DNA of 64,000 nt from Deltaproteobacteria bacterium RBG_13_43_22 (lineage in GTDB: Bacteria; Desulfobacterota; RBG-13-43-22). Shown piece by piece: positions 27,168-35,542 of the stretch. Positions within the stretch are counted from its first letter, which is position 1. The number at the start of each line of letters is the position of its first letter. The notes below the pieces were generated by a model that ran no database searches, had not been told where the DNA came from, and saw nothing but the letters and a program-made list of their open reading frames with translations. Location: assembly GCA_001797675.1 (NCBI GenBank), contig MGQB01000037.1, positions 1 through 64,000 on the forward strand. The letters run 5' to 3'. Both the position numbers and the translations under genes were made by a program.

Positions 27168-28672
27168 TCTGACCCTAATTCCTTCATCAGTTTGTCCGCC
27201 CGCTCCGCTATCTGTTTCTCGATACCGATGATCTCTTTAAGAATCTTCACAGGCGGATCATAATGGACGGTTTCGACACGGATAGGCTTGTACCGCCCGA
27301 TCATGAGCTGCCAGCCGTTTTCCTTGAGGCGGCCGATGGAGACGTTAAAACTATTCGGTCCTTCCTCTCGGTTGGGCCACTTGGCAATGATATCGGGGAT
27401 GTCGTTTGCCTCGATGGGTGACCGCTTGTCGTCGAGGGACATACTATCAGCGGTCAGTTCGTAGAACCAGACCGATTCCGTTTGTTTGCCCTTCTCGAAG
27501 ACAAAAATGGCCGTGCCAACACCGGAATAGGGCTTGAAGATACCTGAAGGCAGGGCAATGACAGCCTGAAGATCGCAGGTCGTGAGTAGCAGTTCTCGAA
27601 TTTTTTTGTCCGCCTTGCTGGAGCCGAAGAGGACACCATTGGGCACGATGACACCCGCCCTGCCATTTTCGGCAAGATGGTCCATGAACCACTTAAGGAA
27701 AAGGAGTTCCGTATCACGCGTTTCAAGGCCGATATCAGCAAGGATACTTTCCTTCTGGATGCGCCCGGCAAAGGGTGGATTGGCAAGGATTACGTCAAAT
27801 TGTTGTCCCGGATATTGGCCGCCTTTAGTGGTGGTCAAAGGATTGTGAAGCTCGATACGGGCTTTTTCGAGCTGATGGAGATAGAGGTTGAGGATAGCGA
27901 TTTTCACCATATTGGCGTCGTTGTCGTACCCGGTAAAGGCGTGTTCCTCCATGAATCTCCAATGCGCCGGTTTGAGGAGGCTCCCATCTGCGATGCCTCT
28001 GGCGAGGTCTGATGGTTTAGTATGTTGTTTGCGGATGTGATTGTAAGAGGCGATTAGAAATCCTGCCGTTCCGCAGGCGGGATCGCATATACGCTTTCCA
28101 GGCTGGGGGTTAACCAGCGTCACAATCAGGTCGATGATGTGCCGAGGCGTGCGAAATTGACCATTTGTACCTGATTGGGAAAGTTTGCTGAGAAGGTATT
28201 CGTACATGTCCCCTTTAATATCTACGCCATCGTGCGGGATAAGGTCCAGCTTGTGGATGGCTTGAATTGTGGCGCGAAGCGTGGGCCGGTCGTATATCTT
28301 GAGGGTAGCACGATTATAGAGCAATTTCCCTGTTTCCGAAAGGCCAGGAAGGTCATGAAAGTTCTCAATGGCGTCGCGGATGGAATTAAAAAGCTCATCT
28401 CCTGTGAGGGTCACGAAGTTCCCCCAAGCATAGCGAGCCCACTTACCGGAAAAGACACGATGGTATTTTTTGTCTATAGAGGCCATGATGTCGTCCCGTT
28501 CGCTCAAAAGCCGTAGGAATATCAAGTAGGAGAGCTGTTCGATGGAATCCATGGGGTTATTGACACCACCCGCCCAGAGAATATCCATGAGCTGATCCAC
28601 CTTCTGACGGAGTCCATTTGAAAAGAAATGGTTTCCGTTCGACTTGGTTGGTGATGTTTCTTTTTCCTTCAT
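27164..28672 (-). CDS. hsdM: Type I restriction-modification methyltransferase HsdM
   Basis: This 502-residue N6-adenine methyltransferase has the helical N-terminal HsdM domain from about residue 20. The SAM-binding motif CDPACGTAGFL lies near 200 and the catalytic NPPF motif in VILANPPFAG near 290. The ATG at 28672 is preceded by GAGGAG and follows the hsdR stop by 16 bases. A longer frame reaching back into hsdR lacks support. It methylates host DNA together with HsdS. Confidence 0.95.
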   Translation of the reverse strand: MKEKETSPTKSNGNHFFSNGLRQKVDQLMDILWAGGVNNPMDSIEQLSYLIFLRLLSERDDIMASIDKKYHRVFSGKWARYAWGNFVTLTGDELFNSIRDAIENFHDLPGLSETGKLLYNRATLKIYDRPTLRATIQAIHKLDLIPHDGVDIKGDMYEYLLSKLSQSGTNGQFRTPRHIIDLIVTLVNPQPGKRICDPACGTAGFLIASYNHIRKQHTKPSDLARGIADGSLLKPAHWRFMEEHAFTGYDNDANMVKIAILNLYLHQLEKARIELHNPLTTTKGGQYPGQQFDVILANPPFAGRIQKESILADIGLETRDTELLFLKWFMDHLAENGRAGVIVPNGVLFGSSKADKKIRELLLTTCDLQAVIALPSGIFKPYSGVGTAIFVFEKGKQTESVWFYELTADSMSLDDKRSPIEANDIPDIIAKWPNREEGPNSFNVSIGRLKENGWQLMIGRYKPIRVETVHYDPPVKILKEIIGIEKQIAERADKLMKELGSE

Positions 28673-28688
28673 AAAAAAACTCCTCAGC

Positions 28689-31145
28689 TCAGGCTGTTTT
28701 GGCCGATGCGGCGAGAGATGAATGTCTGGCAAGACTCGACTGTCGGAGGGCCTCAAAAACCTCCTCGCGGTTTGAAAATTTTGGGAGCACCTCCAGACCA
28801 CCTAATGTGGTGAACTGACTTTTGCCGAATATGCTGAAATCACCTTCAAGAAACCGGTAGAGGGATTCAGGATCGTCGGCGATAAGCGAAGCGGTAGTAT
28901 TAAGCCACTTTTGCTCGCTATATCGGAGGTTGAAACGAGCCGCTATGGAATCAACTGTATCTGAAACCACCTGTTCTTTGGTGGGCAAAGGCTTCTTCCC
29001 GAGGGCACTATAAACGAAGGCAGGTGTGGGCGCGGGTACCCCATAGGCGACGATCAGCTTGTCAGGGGAATAGAACATCTCGGGTTTGTGGTAAAAACGT
29101 TCTTGCATGACCGTCTCGATCACGTCGTCGTCTTCCGTTTCCACGGCTTGGGAGAGGTCGGGATCGGTCAAAGCGAAATCCTTGAGATCGCGCTCAAAGG
29201 AACCTCGGAAGGTCATGACATCGACCTTCTCCCCATTAGGACCAACGATACGCACCTCTTGACTCACCACCCGGTCTGTCCCTTCCCAAACGGGGATTGA
29301 TCGGTTGGCCGCTTCCTTCTGGTATTCTCCTTTCAAATCGGCCAAGTTTCCGTATGTACCTTCAGGTAAGGGGTATCGGACGCCCCCGGCAGAACCAGAA
29401 CCTGAGCGGGCACCGCTGGCCCTTGGCACGACAAGAGGTACAGAATAGTCGTATTTTTCTTCAAAATACTCGGCCACCCCACAAAAATCGAGGAGGAAGA
29501 ACCATTTTTTTTCGTATTCGGTATTGCCGATGACAAATGTAAAGCGCCTTGTTCCGCGGCCTTTGATCTGAATGTAGTCGGTTGGAGAAAAGACAGGTCG
29601 CATGAGAACAACATTGAGCAAATCCCTGCAATTATAACCCGTAGAGAGCATGTCCACGGAAACGGCTACCCGTTCGGAGCGTTTCCCGTCGCGAAACTCC
29701 TTGGCCAGGTCCGATGCTTCCGGTATGCGGGAAGTGATAGTGAGAGCAGTTCCTGGTTTCATGTCGTTGAGAATTTTTGTCAGCGCTGTGGCGTGATTCT
29801 GGTTGACGGCAAAAATAATAGACTTGCCGACCTGTCCATCAGGGGCCTTCTGGCACTCGCGGAAAAAGACCTCACACATGACGCGATTGCGGTGGGGCGT
29901 GAAGATCTTCCGCTCCAGGTCTTGGATTTTGTAATTTTCATCCTGTTCGTTTATTGTTACCGTCCAGCCGACTTCTTCCAAGGCTTTGGTTGTGATGTCG
30001 GTGCGGACATCGATGATTTTGGGCATGCAGAGAAAAGGGCCTTCAGGGTCCTGAAAAGCGTCAATAATGTCATAGCGGTATGTGGGGTCGCCCGGATCGC
30101 AACCAAAATAATGATAAGTGTCGCGTAACTGGCGGGCTTCAAGGGCCTTCGGGCTTTCCTGGGTAAGCTGTTCAATATTAATATTCTTTAAGTACGCTTT
30201 GGGGGTGGCTGTCAAACCTATTCGTGTGGCCTGAAAGAATTGCACTACTTCGCGAGCATCCCCGTAAATAGACCGATGGGCCTCATCGTTGATCACGAGA
30301 TCAAAATAAAAGGGCGTGAATTCTTCGCGATAGCGCCGGTCGGTCATGAGCGATTGGATGGTAGCCACCACTACGGAGGAACCGAGCAACTCACCGGTGC
30401 GCCGGGCGGTTTTGTAAATTACAGGTTTGTATTCACCGAGGACAATATTGAAATCCTCCATGGTCTGTTTGGCAAGCTCGATACGATCTACGATGAAAAG
30501 CACCCGCTCAGCGTTTCTGGTTTGAAGAAATCGCCGGATAAGGGCGGCGCAAAGCAAGGTTTTGCCCGTTCCGGTTGCCATTTCGAGAAGAAATTTTCGG
30601 CGGCCATCCAAGTCAAAGGAGGATGCGATAACCTCCATAGCTTTGATTTGATAGGTTCGAAGCTTCAAATCGGGTCGAAGTCGATAGAGATAATCGTGGG
30701 TGACAACCTCCGTCTGAAGGGGGCGTGGGGGCTGGAGATTTTTGAGGCGAATCCGTTCCAAGTCCTCCTGGGATGGCAGGCGTTCGATACGATAGGCGTC
30801 CTGATGGTCGGCTCGCTCAAGGTTCCAAAACCAGTGCTCACTTCCATTAGAGAGGATAACAAAGGGAGCGTTGCGGTTTTCTGCATAGCCGCGAGCCTGT
30901 TCTTTGGCGTCATAAGGGTCCAGGTCCTCACGTTTCGCCTCGAGCACGCAGAGGGCGCGGCCAATGCCGTTCTTGAGGATGTAGTCGGCGCGACCTGTGG
31001 AAGCGTGGTGCTCAAAAACTACCTGCCGACACTCAGGGTCCAACAAGTCCCAACCGCTGTCGGTGAGGGCTTTGTCGATAAGGACTCTTGAAAAAGCCTC
31101 GTTATGGTGACCGGTATCTTTCGATGTCACTTTTGTCTTCCCCAA
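28689..31145 (-). CDS. hsdR: Type I restriction endonuclease subunit HsdR
   Basis: This 818-residue motor nuclease starts with a PD-(D/E)xK domain, with D54 and the pair E69/K71 in VLEAKRED. A superfamily 2 helicase follows, with Walker A ATGTGKT at 190-196 and DEAH at 287-290. Later motifs include GLTATP and STGYNCRDLLNVVLMRP. It cleaves unmodified DNA after translocation. The start is TTG at 31145 behind AGGA, as no ATG is close. It is shorter than EcoR124-type HsdR but normal for the compact subfamily. It is the first gene of the island. Confidence 0.94.
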   Translation of the reverse strand: MGKTKVTSKDTGHHNEAFSRVLIDKALTDSGWDLLDPECRQVVFEHHASTGRADYILKNGIGRALCVLEAKREDLDPYDAKEQARGYAENRNAPFVILSNGSEHWFWNLERADHQDAYRIERLPSQEDLERIRLKNLQPPRPLQTEVVTHDYLYRLRPDLKLRTYQIKAMEVIASSFDLDGRRKFLLEMATGTGKTLLCAALIRRFLQTRNAERVLFIVDRIELAKQTMEDFNIVLGEYKPVIYKTARRTGELLGSSVVVATIQSLMTDRRYREEFTPFYFDLVINDEAHRSIYGDAREVVQFFQATRIGLTATPKAYLKNINIEQLTQESPKALEARQLRDTYHYFGCDPGDPTYRYDIIDAFQDPEGPFLCMPKIIDVRTDITTKALEEVGWTVTINEQDENYKIQDLERKIFTPHRNRVMCEVFFRECQKAPDGQVGKSIIFAVNQNHATALTKILNDMKPGTALTITSRIPEASDLAKEFRDGKRSERVAVSVDMLSTGYNCRDLLNVVLMRPVFSPTDYIQIKGRGTRRFTFVIGNTEYEKKWFFLLDFCGVAEYFEEKYDYSVPLVVPRASGARSGSGSAGGVRYPLPEGTYGNLADLKGEYQKEAANRSIPVWEGTDRVVSQEVRIVGPNGEKVDVMTFRGSFERDLKDFALTDPDLSQAVETEDDDVIETVMQERFYHKPEMFYSPDKLIVAYGVPAPTPAFVYSALGKKPLPTKEQVVSDTVDSIAARFNLRYSEQKWLNTTASLIADDPESLYRFLEGDFSIFGKSQFTTLGGLEVLPKFSNREEVFEALRQSSLARHSSLAASAKTA

Positions 31146-31450
31146 GTTATCCTATTGTTTCCCATACTGTTTTATAACTCTTTCTTACCGTCAGATCAAC
31201 ACGAAAGGGAAAAGCGTCCGTTCGAATTGGTCAATAGTTATCAAAGATTCGAAGCATTAGAGAAATCCCCTTTTTGTAAAATAAAGGTCGCGGTTGGGTT
31301 CCTTAAAAGAGGAGTTGATAACAGGGTTTTCTATGACAACCTGTTTCACTTGTCGGGCTCCTGAGAGAGGAAATAAGTAGTTAACAGTAGGCTTTTGATT
31401 TAAATGAACCAGTATAACCATCTAATACAACGTGTAATTATTTAATTTTT
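31146..31450. other. Intergenic region at the right edge of the RM island
   Basis: These 305 AT-rich bases separate hsdR from rpe. No gene, tRNA fragment, direct repeat or integrase was recognised. The hsdR promoter should lie in its left part, but no clear consensus is visible. Confidence 0.4.
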
Positions 31451-32110
31451 TCAGCAACCCTCCATCTCTTTCCTGAACCGAATGATAGTCTCCCGGTAAT
31501 CCTTGGTATGAAAGACAGCCGAGCCGGCTACGACCACATCGGCCCCGGCCCTACAGACTAAAGCCACATTGTCCGGGGTAATGCCCCCGTCGACCTCGAT
31601 ATCCACTTTCAGCCCCTTCTGAGAAATCATCGCTTTAAGGGATTCAATCTTTTTGACGGCACCGGGAATAAATTTCTGCCCCCCGAATCCGGGATTGACG
31701 CTCATGATTAAGGCCATGTCCACCTTTTCCAGAATCTCTGTTAGAAAGAAAACAGGCGTGGATGGATTGATGACCACCACCGGCTTAACCGAATGTTCCC
31801 GGATGAGGGCGATTGTCCGGTGAAGATGCAGACAGGTCTCGAGGTGAACGGCCAGGAAATCCGCCCCGGCTTTGGAAAAATCCGGAATATAGCGGTCCGG
31901 ATTTTCGATCATCAAATGGACATCCAGGGGAAGCCTGGTGATCTTGCGCACGGCTTCCACCACCACCGGGCCGATGGTGATATTGGGGACAAAATGGCCG
32001 TCCATGACGTCGATATGGATGTAGTCGGCCCCGGCCATTTCTATTGCCTGGATTTCGTCTTTCAGTCTCCCGAAATCGGCGGACAGTATTGAAGGGGCTA
32101 TGCGTCTCAT
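31451..32110 (-). CDS. rpe: Ribulose-phosphate 3-epimerase
   Basis: This 219-residue TIM-barrel enzyme interconverts ribulose 5-phosphate and xylulose 5-phosphate. Signature segments are APSILSADFGRL at the start, YIHIDVMDGHFVPNIT near residue 33, HLMIENPDRYI near 68, MSVNPGFGGQKFIP near 138 and EVDGGITPDN near 174, which together supply the metal ligands and catalytic aspartates. The ATG at 32110 follows GAGGTG. A longer frame would run into the repeat upstream. It ends the leftward priA-def-fmt-rsmB-rpe cluster. Confidence 0.96.
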   Translation of the reverse strand: MRRIAPSILSADFGRLKDEIQAIEMAGADYIHIDVMDGHFVPNITIGPVVVEAVRKITRLPLDVHLMIENPDRYIPDFSKAGADFLAVHLETCLHLHRTIALIREHSVKPVVVINPSTPVFFLTEILEKVDMALIMSVNPGFGGQKFIPGAVKKIESLKAMISQKGLKVDIEVDGGITPDNVALVCRAGADVVVAGSAVFHTKDYRETIIRFRKEMEGC

Positions 32111-32126
32111 AATCACCTCTTTTTTT

Positions 32127-32268
32127 GAGAGCTTTGGAAAACATCCCCTTTTGCCCAAACCCTGCGTCAGACTTAAATTTTAATCCTCGAAATACTAATT
32201 GTATTCCTATGGTTAAATTTTTCGTCTTCCTTGACCTTGAACAAAATTGAACATTCTTCAAAGCTCTC
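32127..32268 (-). repeat. 142-bp MITE-like element, copy 2
   Basis: This copy has the same length as copies at 6157 and 56051 but lies in the opposite orientation. On the minus strand it begins GAGAGCTTTGAAGAATG and ends with the inverse of GAGAGCTTTGGAAAA. It sits between rsmB and rpe, and its end is within ten bases of the rpe ribosome binding site. Confidence 0.8.
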
Positions 32269-32285
32269 TATTTCTTAAAGGAGTT

Positions 32286-33641
32286 TTATTTCGCCTTTTT
32301 AAGTCTGGCGGCAAAAAAACCGTCCATCCTGTGGGTCGGAGGCCAGGTCTGAAAAAAACCTTGAGCATCGATCAACTTCCGGGCCGGTTCCGGCAGAAAA
32401 GGAGCTATCTCCTCCAATAAAAATTCCGGATGTTCGTTTAAAAAATTTTGAATGACACCCTGATTCTCTTCCCGGCTCAGGGTACAGGTGCAATAAACCA
32501 GAATCCCTTTTGATTTAAGCCATCCGGCCCCATTTTGCAAGAACTTGTTTTGCTTCCGGGCCAGGCGGGGGCTGTCTTCCGGTCCAAGTCTCCATTTCAG
32601 GTCCGGATTACGTCCCAGGACCCCCCAACCCGAACAGGGGGCATCGATCAGGATTCGGTCAAAGAGCCGGGTTGTCGGCGAAAACAGATCTTCTTTCAGG
32701 CCATCTCCAACCTTCCCTTGAATGATCGTGCAACCCAATCTCCGGGCATTTTCTATGAGAGCCTTCATCTTTTTGGAATGAAGGTCAACGGCCAGGATCT
32801 TCCCCTGATTATTCATCAGTTGGGCCAAATGACCGGTCTTTCCCCCTGCCCCGGCACAGAGATCTAAAATCTTCTCCCCTGGTTGGGGATCTAGAATATG
32901 GGCGATCATCTGGGAGGCCTCATCCTGGATCTGAAACAATCCCTGTTGGTACAACTCATCCTGGATCAAAGGTCGCTCCGGCTCTTCAACCCAAATCCCT
33001 TCCGGAGAGCAGGGTGTTGTTTCGACTCGAAGAGCCTTGGGTCGAAGCCTTTCCATCAGTTGCTTCCGGTTGATTTTTAAAGTATTGACCCGAATAGTTT
33101 GTGGTGGAATTTCAATATTGGTCCTGCATAAGGCCTCGGTCTTTGCAAATCCAAAGGCTTCAAGCCAGTCTTCAACCAGCCATGCCGGATGAGAGAAGTT
33201 GACCGTCAAATAGGAGACCGGATTTTCCGGAGAAGGGAAAAAGAGGCTCTCTTTCCCCCGGTCAAGAGACCGCAGAACGGCATTGACAAAATTGGCTGTC
33301 CAGGCTTCCCGACCGGATTTTGCCAACTTCACCGATTCATTGACCGCTGCGGATGCGGGAATCCGGGAAAGAAAAAGGAGTTGAAACACCCCCAATCTCA
33401 AAATAAACAAAGTCTTCAGAGAAATCTTTTCCAAGGGCCTTTGGGAAAATTGTTTAATGACCCAATCGATTTTCCCCTGCCAGCGCAGGACCCCAAAAAC
33501 TAATTGATAAAGAAGGGACCGGTCCACTGATTTGATTCGGATATTTTTTCCCAGCAGATCCCTTAAAAGCAGATCCGGATAGGTTCCGGTTCGATGCCAG
33601 GAAAGAAGAACCTGAAGGGCCAAGGCGCGTGCTGTGGTCAT
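32286..33641 (-). CDS. rsmB: 16S rRNA (cytosine-967 C5)-methyltransferase RsmB
   Basis: This enzyme of about 451 residues begins MTTARALALQVLL, the usual start of the NusB-like RNA-binding domain (1-140). The SAM-binding motif LDLCAGAGGKTGHLA lies near 245. The two catalytic cysteines lie in IDAPCSGWGVLGRNPDLKW and VYCTCTLSREENQ. It methylates C967 of 16S rRNA. I chose the ATG at 33641, seven bases after the fmt stop. A GTG at 33686 inside fmt is an alternative that adds 15 residues. Confidence 0.93.
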   Translation of the reverse strand: MTTARALALQVLLSWHRTGTYPDLLLRDLLGKNIRIKSVDRSLLYQLVFGVLRWQGKIDWVIKQFSQRPLEKISLKTLFILRLGVFQLLFLSRIPASAAVNESVKLAKSGREAWTANFVNAVLRSLDRGKESLFFPSPENPVSYLTVNFSHPAWLVEDWLEAFGFAKTEALCRTNIEIPPQTIRVNTLKINRKQLMERLRPKALRVETTPCSPEGIWVEEPERPLIQDELYQQGLFQIQDEASQMIAHILDPQPGEKILDLCAGAGGKTGHLAQLMNNQGKILAVDLHSKKMKALIENARRLGCTIIQGKVGDGLKEDLFSPTTRLFDRILIDAPCSGWGVLGRNPDLKWRLGPEDSPRLARKQNKFLQNGAGWLKSKGILVYCTCTLSREENQGVIQNFLNEHPEFLLEEIAPFLPEPARKLIDAQGFFQTWPPTHRMDGFFAARLKKAK

Positions 33642-33648
33642 CAGTCGG

Positions 33649-34599
33649 TCAGTGTCCTGCTCGGTTTCCAACTCTGATCGAAACACCTCTAACCAATTCT
33701 TCGGAGGACATACGCCGATGCCCTTCCAACTGGGCCTCGAGTACGGTCAGTAAACCTTGACCGGTTTGAATCTGCATACAGCCCTGTTCCAAAGATTGGA
33801 TCGTCCCAGGAGTTCCCGAGGTTTCCATTAAATCCGCTTCGGCCCTATGAATGATAAGCCGTTTCCCCCTTAGAAAGGTAAAAGCCCCGGGCCATGGCGA
33901 CAGACCCCTTATCCAGCGGTCGATCTCCACGGCCGGAAGTTCCCAGCGGATCTCTCCCTGGGCTTTTTTTAAGGGTGGAGCATAACAAGCATTGGAAGAA
34001 TCCTGCGGTTGAGGGATAAGAATACCCTGCCGAAGTGAAGTCAGGGTTTGAAGTAATAGTCGTCCCCCCAGTTCAGAAAGCCGATCATGTAAAATCCCGG
34101 CCGTGTCGGTTTCAAAAATGGGCTCCGGTTCTTGAAGCAGGATGTTTCCGGTATCCATTCCGGAATCCAGGCGCATGGTGGTCACCCCCGTTTCCTTTTC
34201 TCCGGAAATGATGGCCCACTGGATCGGGGCTGCCCCCCGAAATTTAGGGAGCAAAGAGGCATGGACGTTAACCGCCCCCCAGGTTGGGATATCGAGGACC
34301 GGTTGAGGAAGGATCAATCCATAGGCGACGACAATCAATATATCCGGTTTTTGCTCGGCCAGTTGGTCTTGAACCAATGCTTCTTTGAAAGAGACCGGCT
34401 GAAATACAGGCCGGTTAAATGAAAGAGCCAGTTCCTTTACCGGAGAAGGGGCGGATTTTCTGCCCCTCCCCTTTGGCCGGTCCGGCCGGGTATAAATGGA
34501 AACCATGTCTTCCCCGGATTCCAACAAGGCCTTTAGAGACGGCAGGGCAAAATCCGGGGTGCCCATGAAAATGAGACGGGGATATTTGGGCAGGATCAC
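33649..34599 (-). CDS. fmt: Methionyl-tRNA formyltransferase
   Basis: This 316-residue enzyme formylates initiator Met-tRNA. The N-terminal domain begins LIFMGTPDFALPSLKAL. It has the catalytic segment VNVHASLLPKFRGAAPIQWAI near residue 110 and the SLLPKFRG formyl-folate loop. A beta-barrel C-terminal domain binds tRNA. The start is GTG at 34599 with AAGGGG eight bases upstream. It lies between def and rsmB, the common order in bacteria, so formylation and deformylation are encoded together. Confidence 0.96.
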   Translation of the reverse strand: MILPKYPRLIFMGTPDFALPSLKALLESGEDMVSIYTRPDRPKGRGRKSAPSPVKELALSFNRPVFQPVSFKEALVQDQLAEQKPDILIVVAYGLILPQPVLDIPTWGAVNVHASLLPKFRGAAPIQWAIISGEKETGVTTMRLDSGMDTGNILLQEPEPIFETDTAGILHDRLSELGGRLLLQTLTSLRQGILIPQPQDSSNACYAPPLKKAQGEIRWELPAVEIDRWIRGLSPWPGAFTFLRGKRLIIHRAEADLMETSGTPGTIQSLEQGCMQIQTGQGLLTVLEAQLEGHRRMSSEELVRGVSIRVGNRAGH

Positions 34600-34721
34600 A
34601 GTTGAACCCCTTGTGATAAGAATGAATTTGTAAGAGGCCTGGGGATCTTTTTTTCATGGATTATCCGATAGGTAGCCATGTGGTGGTTTTCTTAAACCCT
34701 CTTTTTTCCTTTTTGGGGGAA

Positions 34722-34867
34722 CGGCACAGTAATAAACTCCAGATGGAAGGCGCGCAAATTCTGAGGAAGGAGGCGTACATAGAAGTACTCCGCAATAAGC
34801 CTGCCCCGCTGAAAAGCGGGGAAGGATACAGCGCAACACAGCAGATGGATTTTTGACGAAGCCGTCA
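34722..34867 (-). repeat. ~126-bp inverted-repeat element, diverged copy
   Basis: On the minus strand this reads ATCTGCTGTGTTGCGCT, then GTACTTCTATGTACGCCTCC, then GCGCGCCTTCCATCTGG. These blocks match in order those of the elements at 39748-39873 and 54703-54829. It holds an extra segment with a CCCCGC/GCGGGG hairpin. It fills the def-fmt gap. Its limits are approximate. Confidence 0.6.
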
Positions 34868-34870
34868 AAA

Positions 34871-35383
34871 TCATTCCTCCGGCTTCTTTAGCTTCTTTTG
34901 AACCCTTTTTTTGTAAAGGGCCCGTTTCAAGGCGCTGATGTGATCGATAAAAAGGATGCCGTCCAAATGATCGATCTCATGCTGGAGAACCGTGGCCAGA
35001 ACTCCTTCTCCGCAAATCTCCACCGGTTTCCCTTTGGCATTCAACCCCCGAACCGTGACCTTGGCCTTTCTTTTGACCTCTGAAAAATATTCGGGAACAC
35101 TTAGACAGCCTTCTTCGAGAGTCTGCTCTCCTTCCCCTTCAATAATTTCAGGATTAATCAGACAAGAAGGATTCCGTCCCTCCTCCCTGGGATTCTGATC
35201 AAAAACGATAACGCGTATCAGTTTTCCTACCTGGGTGGCGGCCAAACCGATCCCTGGGGCCTGATACATGGTTTCGATCATATCCTCGATCAGCTTTGGT
35301 AATGAAGCATCGATGTCTTGAACGGGTTTCGCTTTTTTTTGAAGAACCGGATCAGGGTATTTGCATATTTCTAAAAAGGCCAT
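34871..35383 (-). CDS. def: Peptide deformylase
   Basis: This 170-residue Fe/Zn metallopeptidase removes the formyl group from new proteins. All three motifs are present: GIGLAATQVG (45-54), EGCLSVP near residue 91 and the metal-binding QHEIDH near 135. Length and ending fit type I bacterial deformylases. Upstream (35384-35542) is a segment with paired AGTCAGAA and TTCTGGATTCTG motifs, a dispersed spacer repeat. It lies between priA and fmt on the same strand. Confidence 0.96.
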   Translation of the reverse strand: MAFLEICKYPDPVLQKKAKPVQDIDASLPKLIEDMIETMYQAPGIGLAATQVGKLIRVIVFDQNPREEGRNPSCLINPEIIEGEGEQTLEEGCLSVPEYFSEVKRKAKVTVRGLNAKGKPVEICGEGVLATVLQHEIDHLDGILFIDHISALKRALYKKRVQKKLKKPEE

Positions 35384-35542
35384 AATAAAAATCCAAAAGT
35401 CAGAATCCAGAAGTCAGAAGAAGGAAACTTGGAATCTTAGAAAATTTAAGGGAAATGTAATTAAAGAATTATTTTAAGATATTTCCCCTGTATTTATTCT
35501 GGATTCTGTCTCCTGCCTTCTGAATTCCAGTAGTATATTTCT

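Noticed and set aside
30240-31091. 283-codon plus-strand frame inside hsdR
   Set aside because: It is antisense to a clear helicase/nuclease and shows no domain features of its own.
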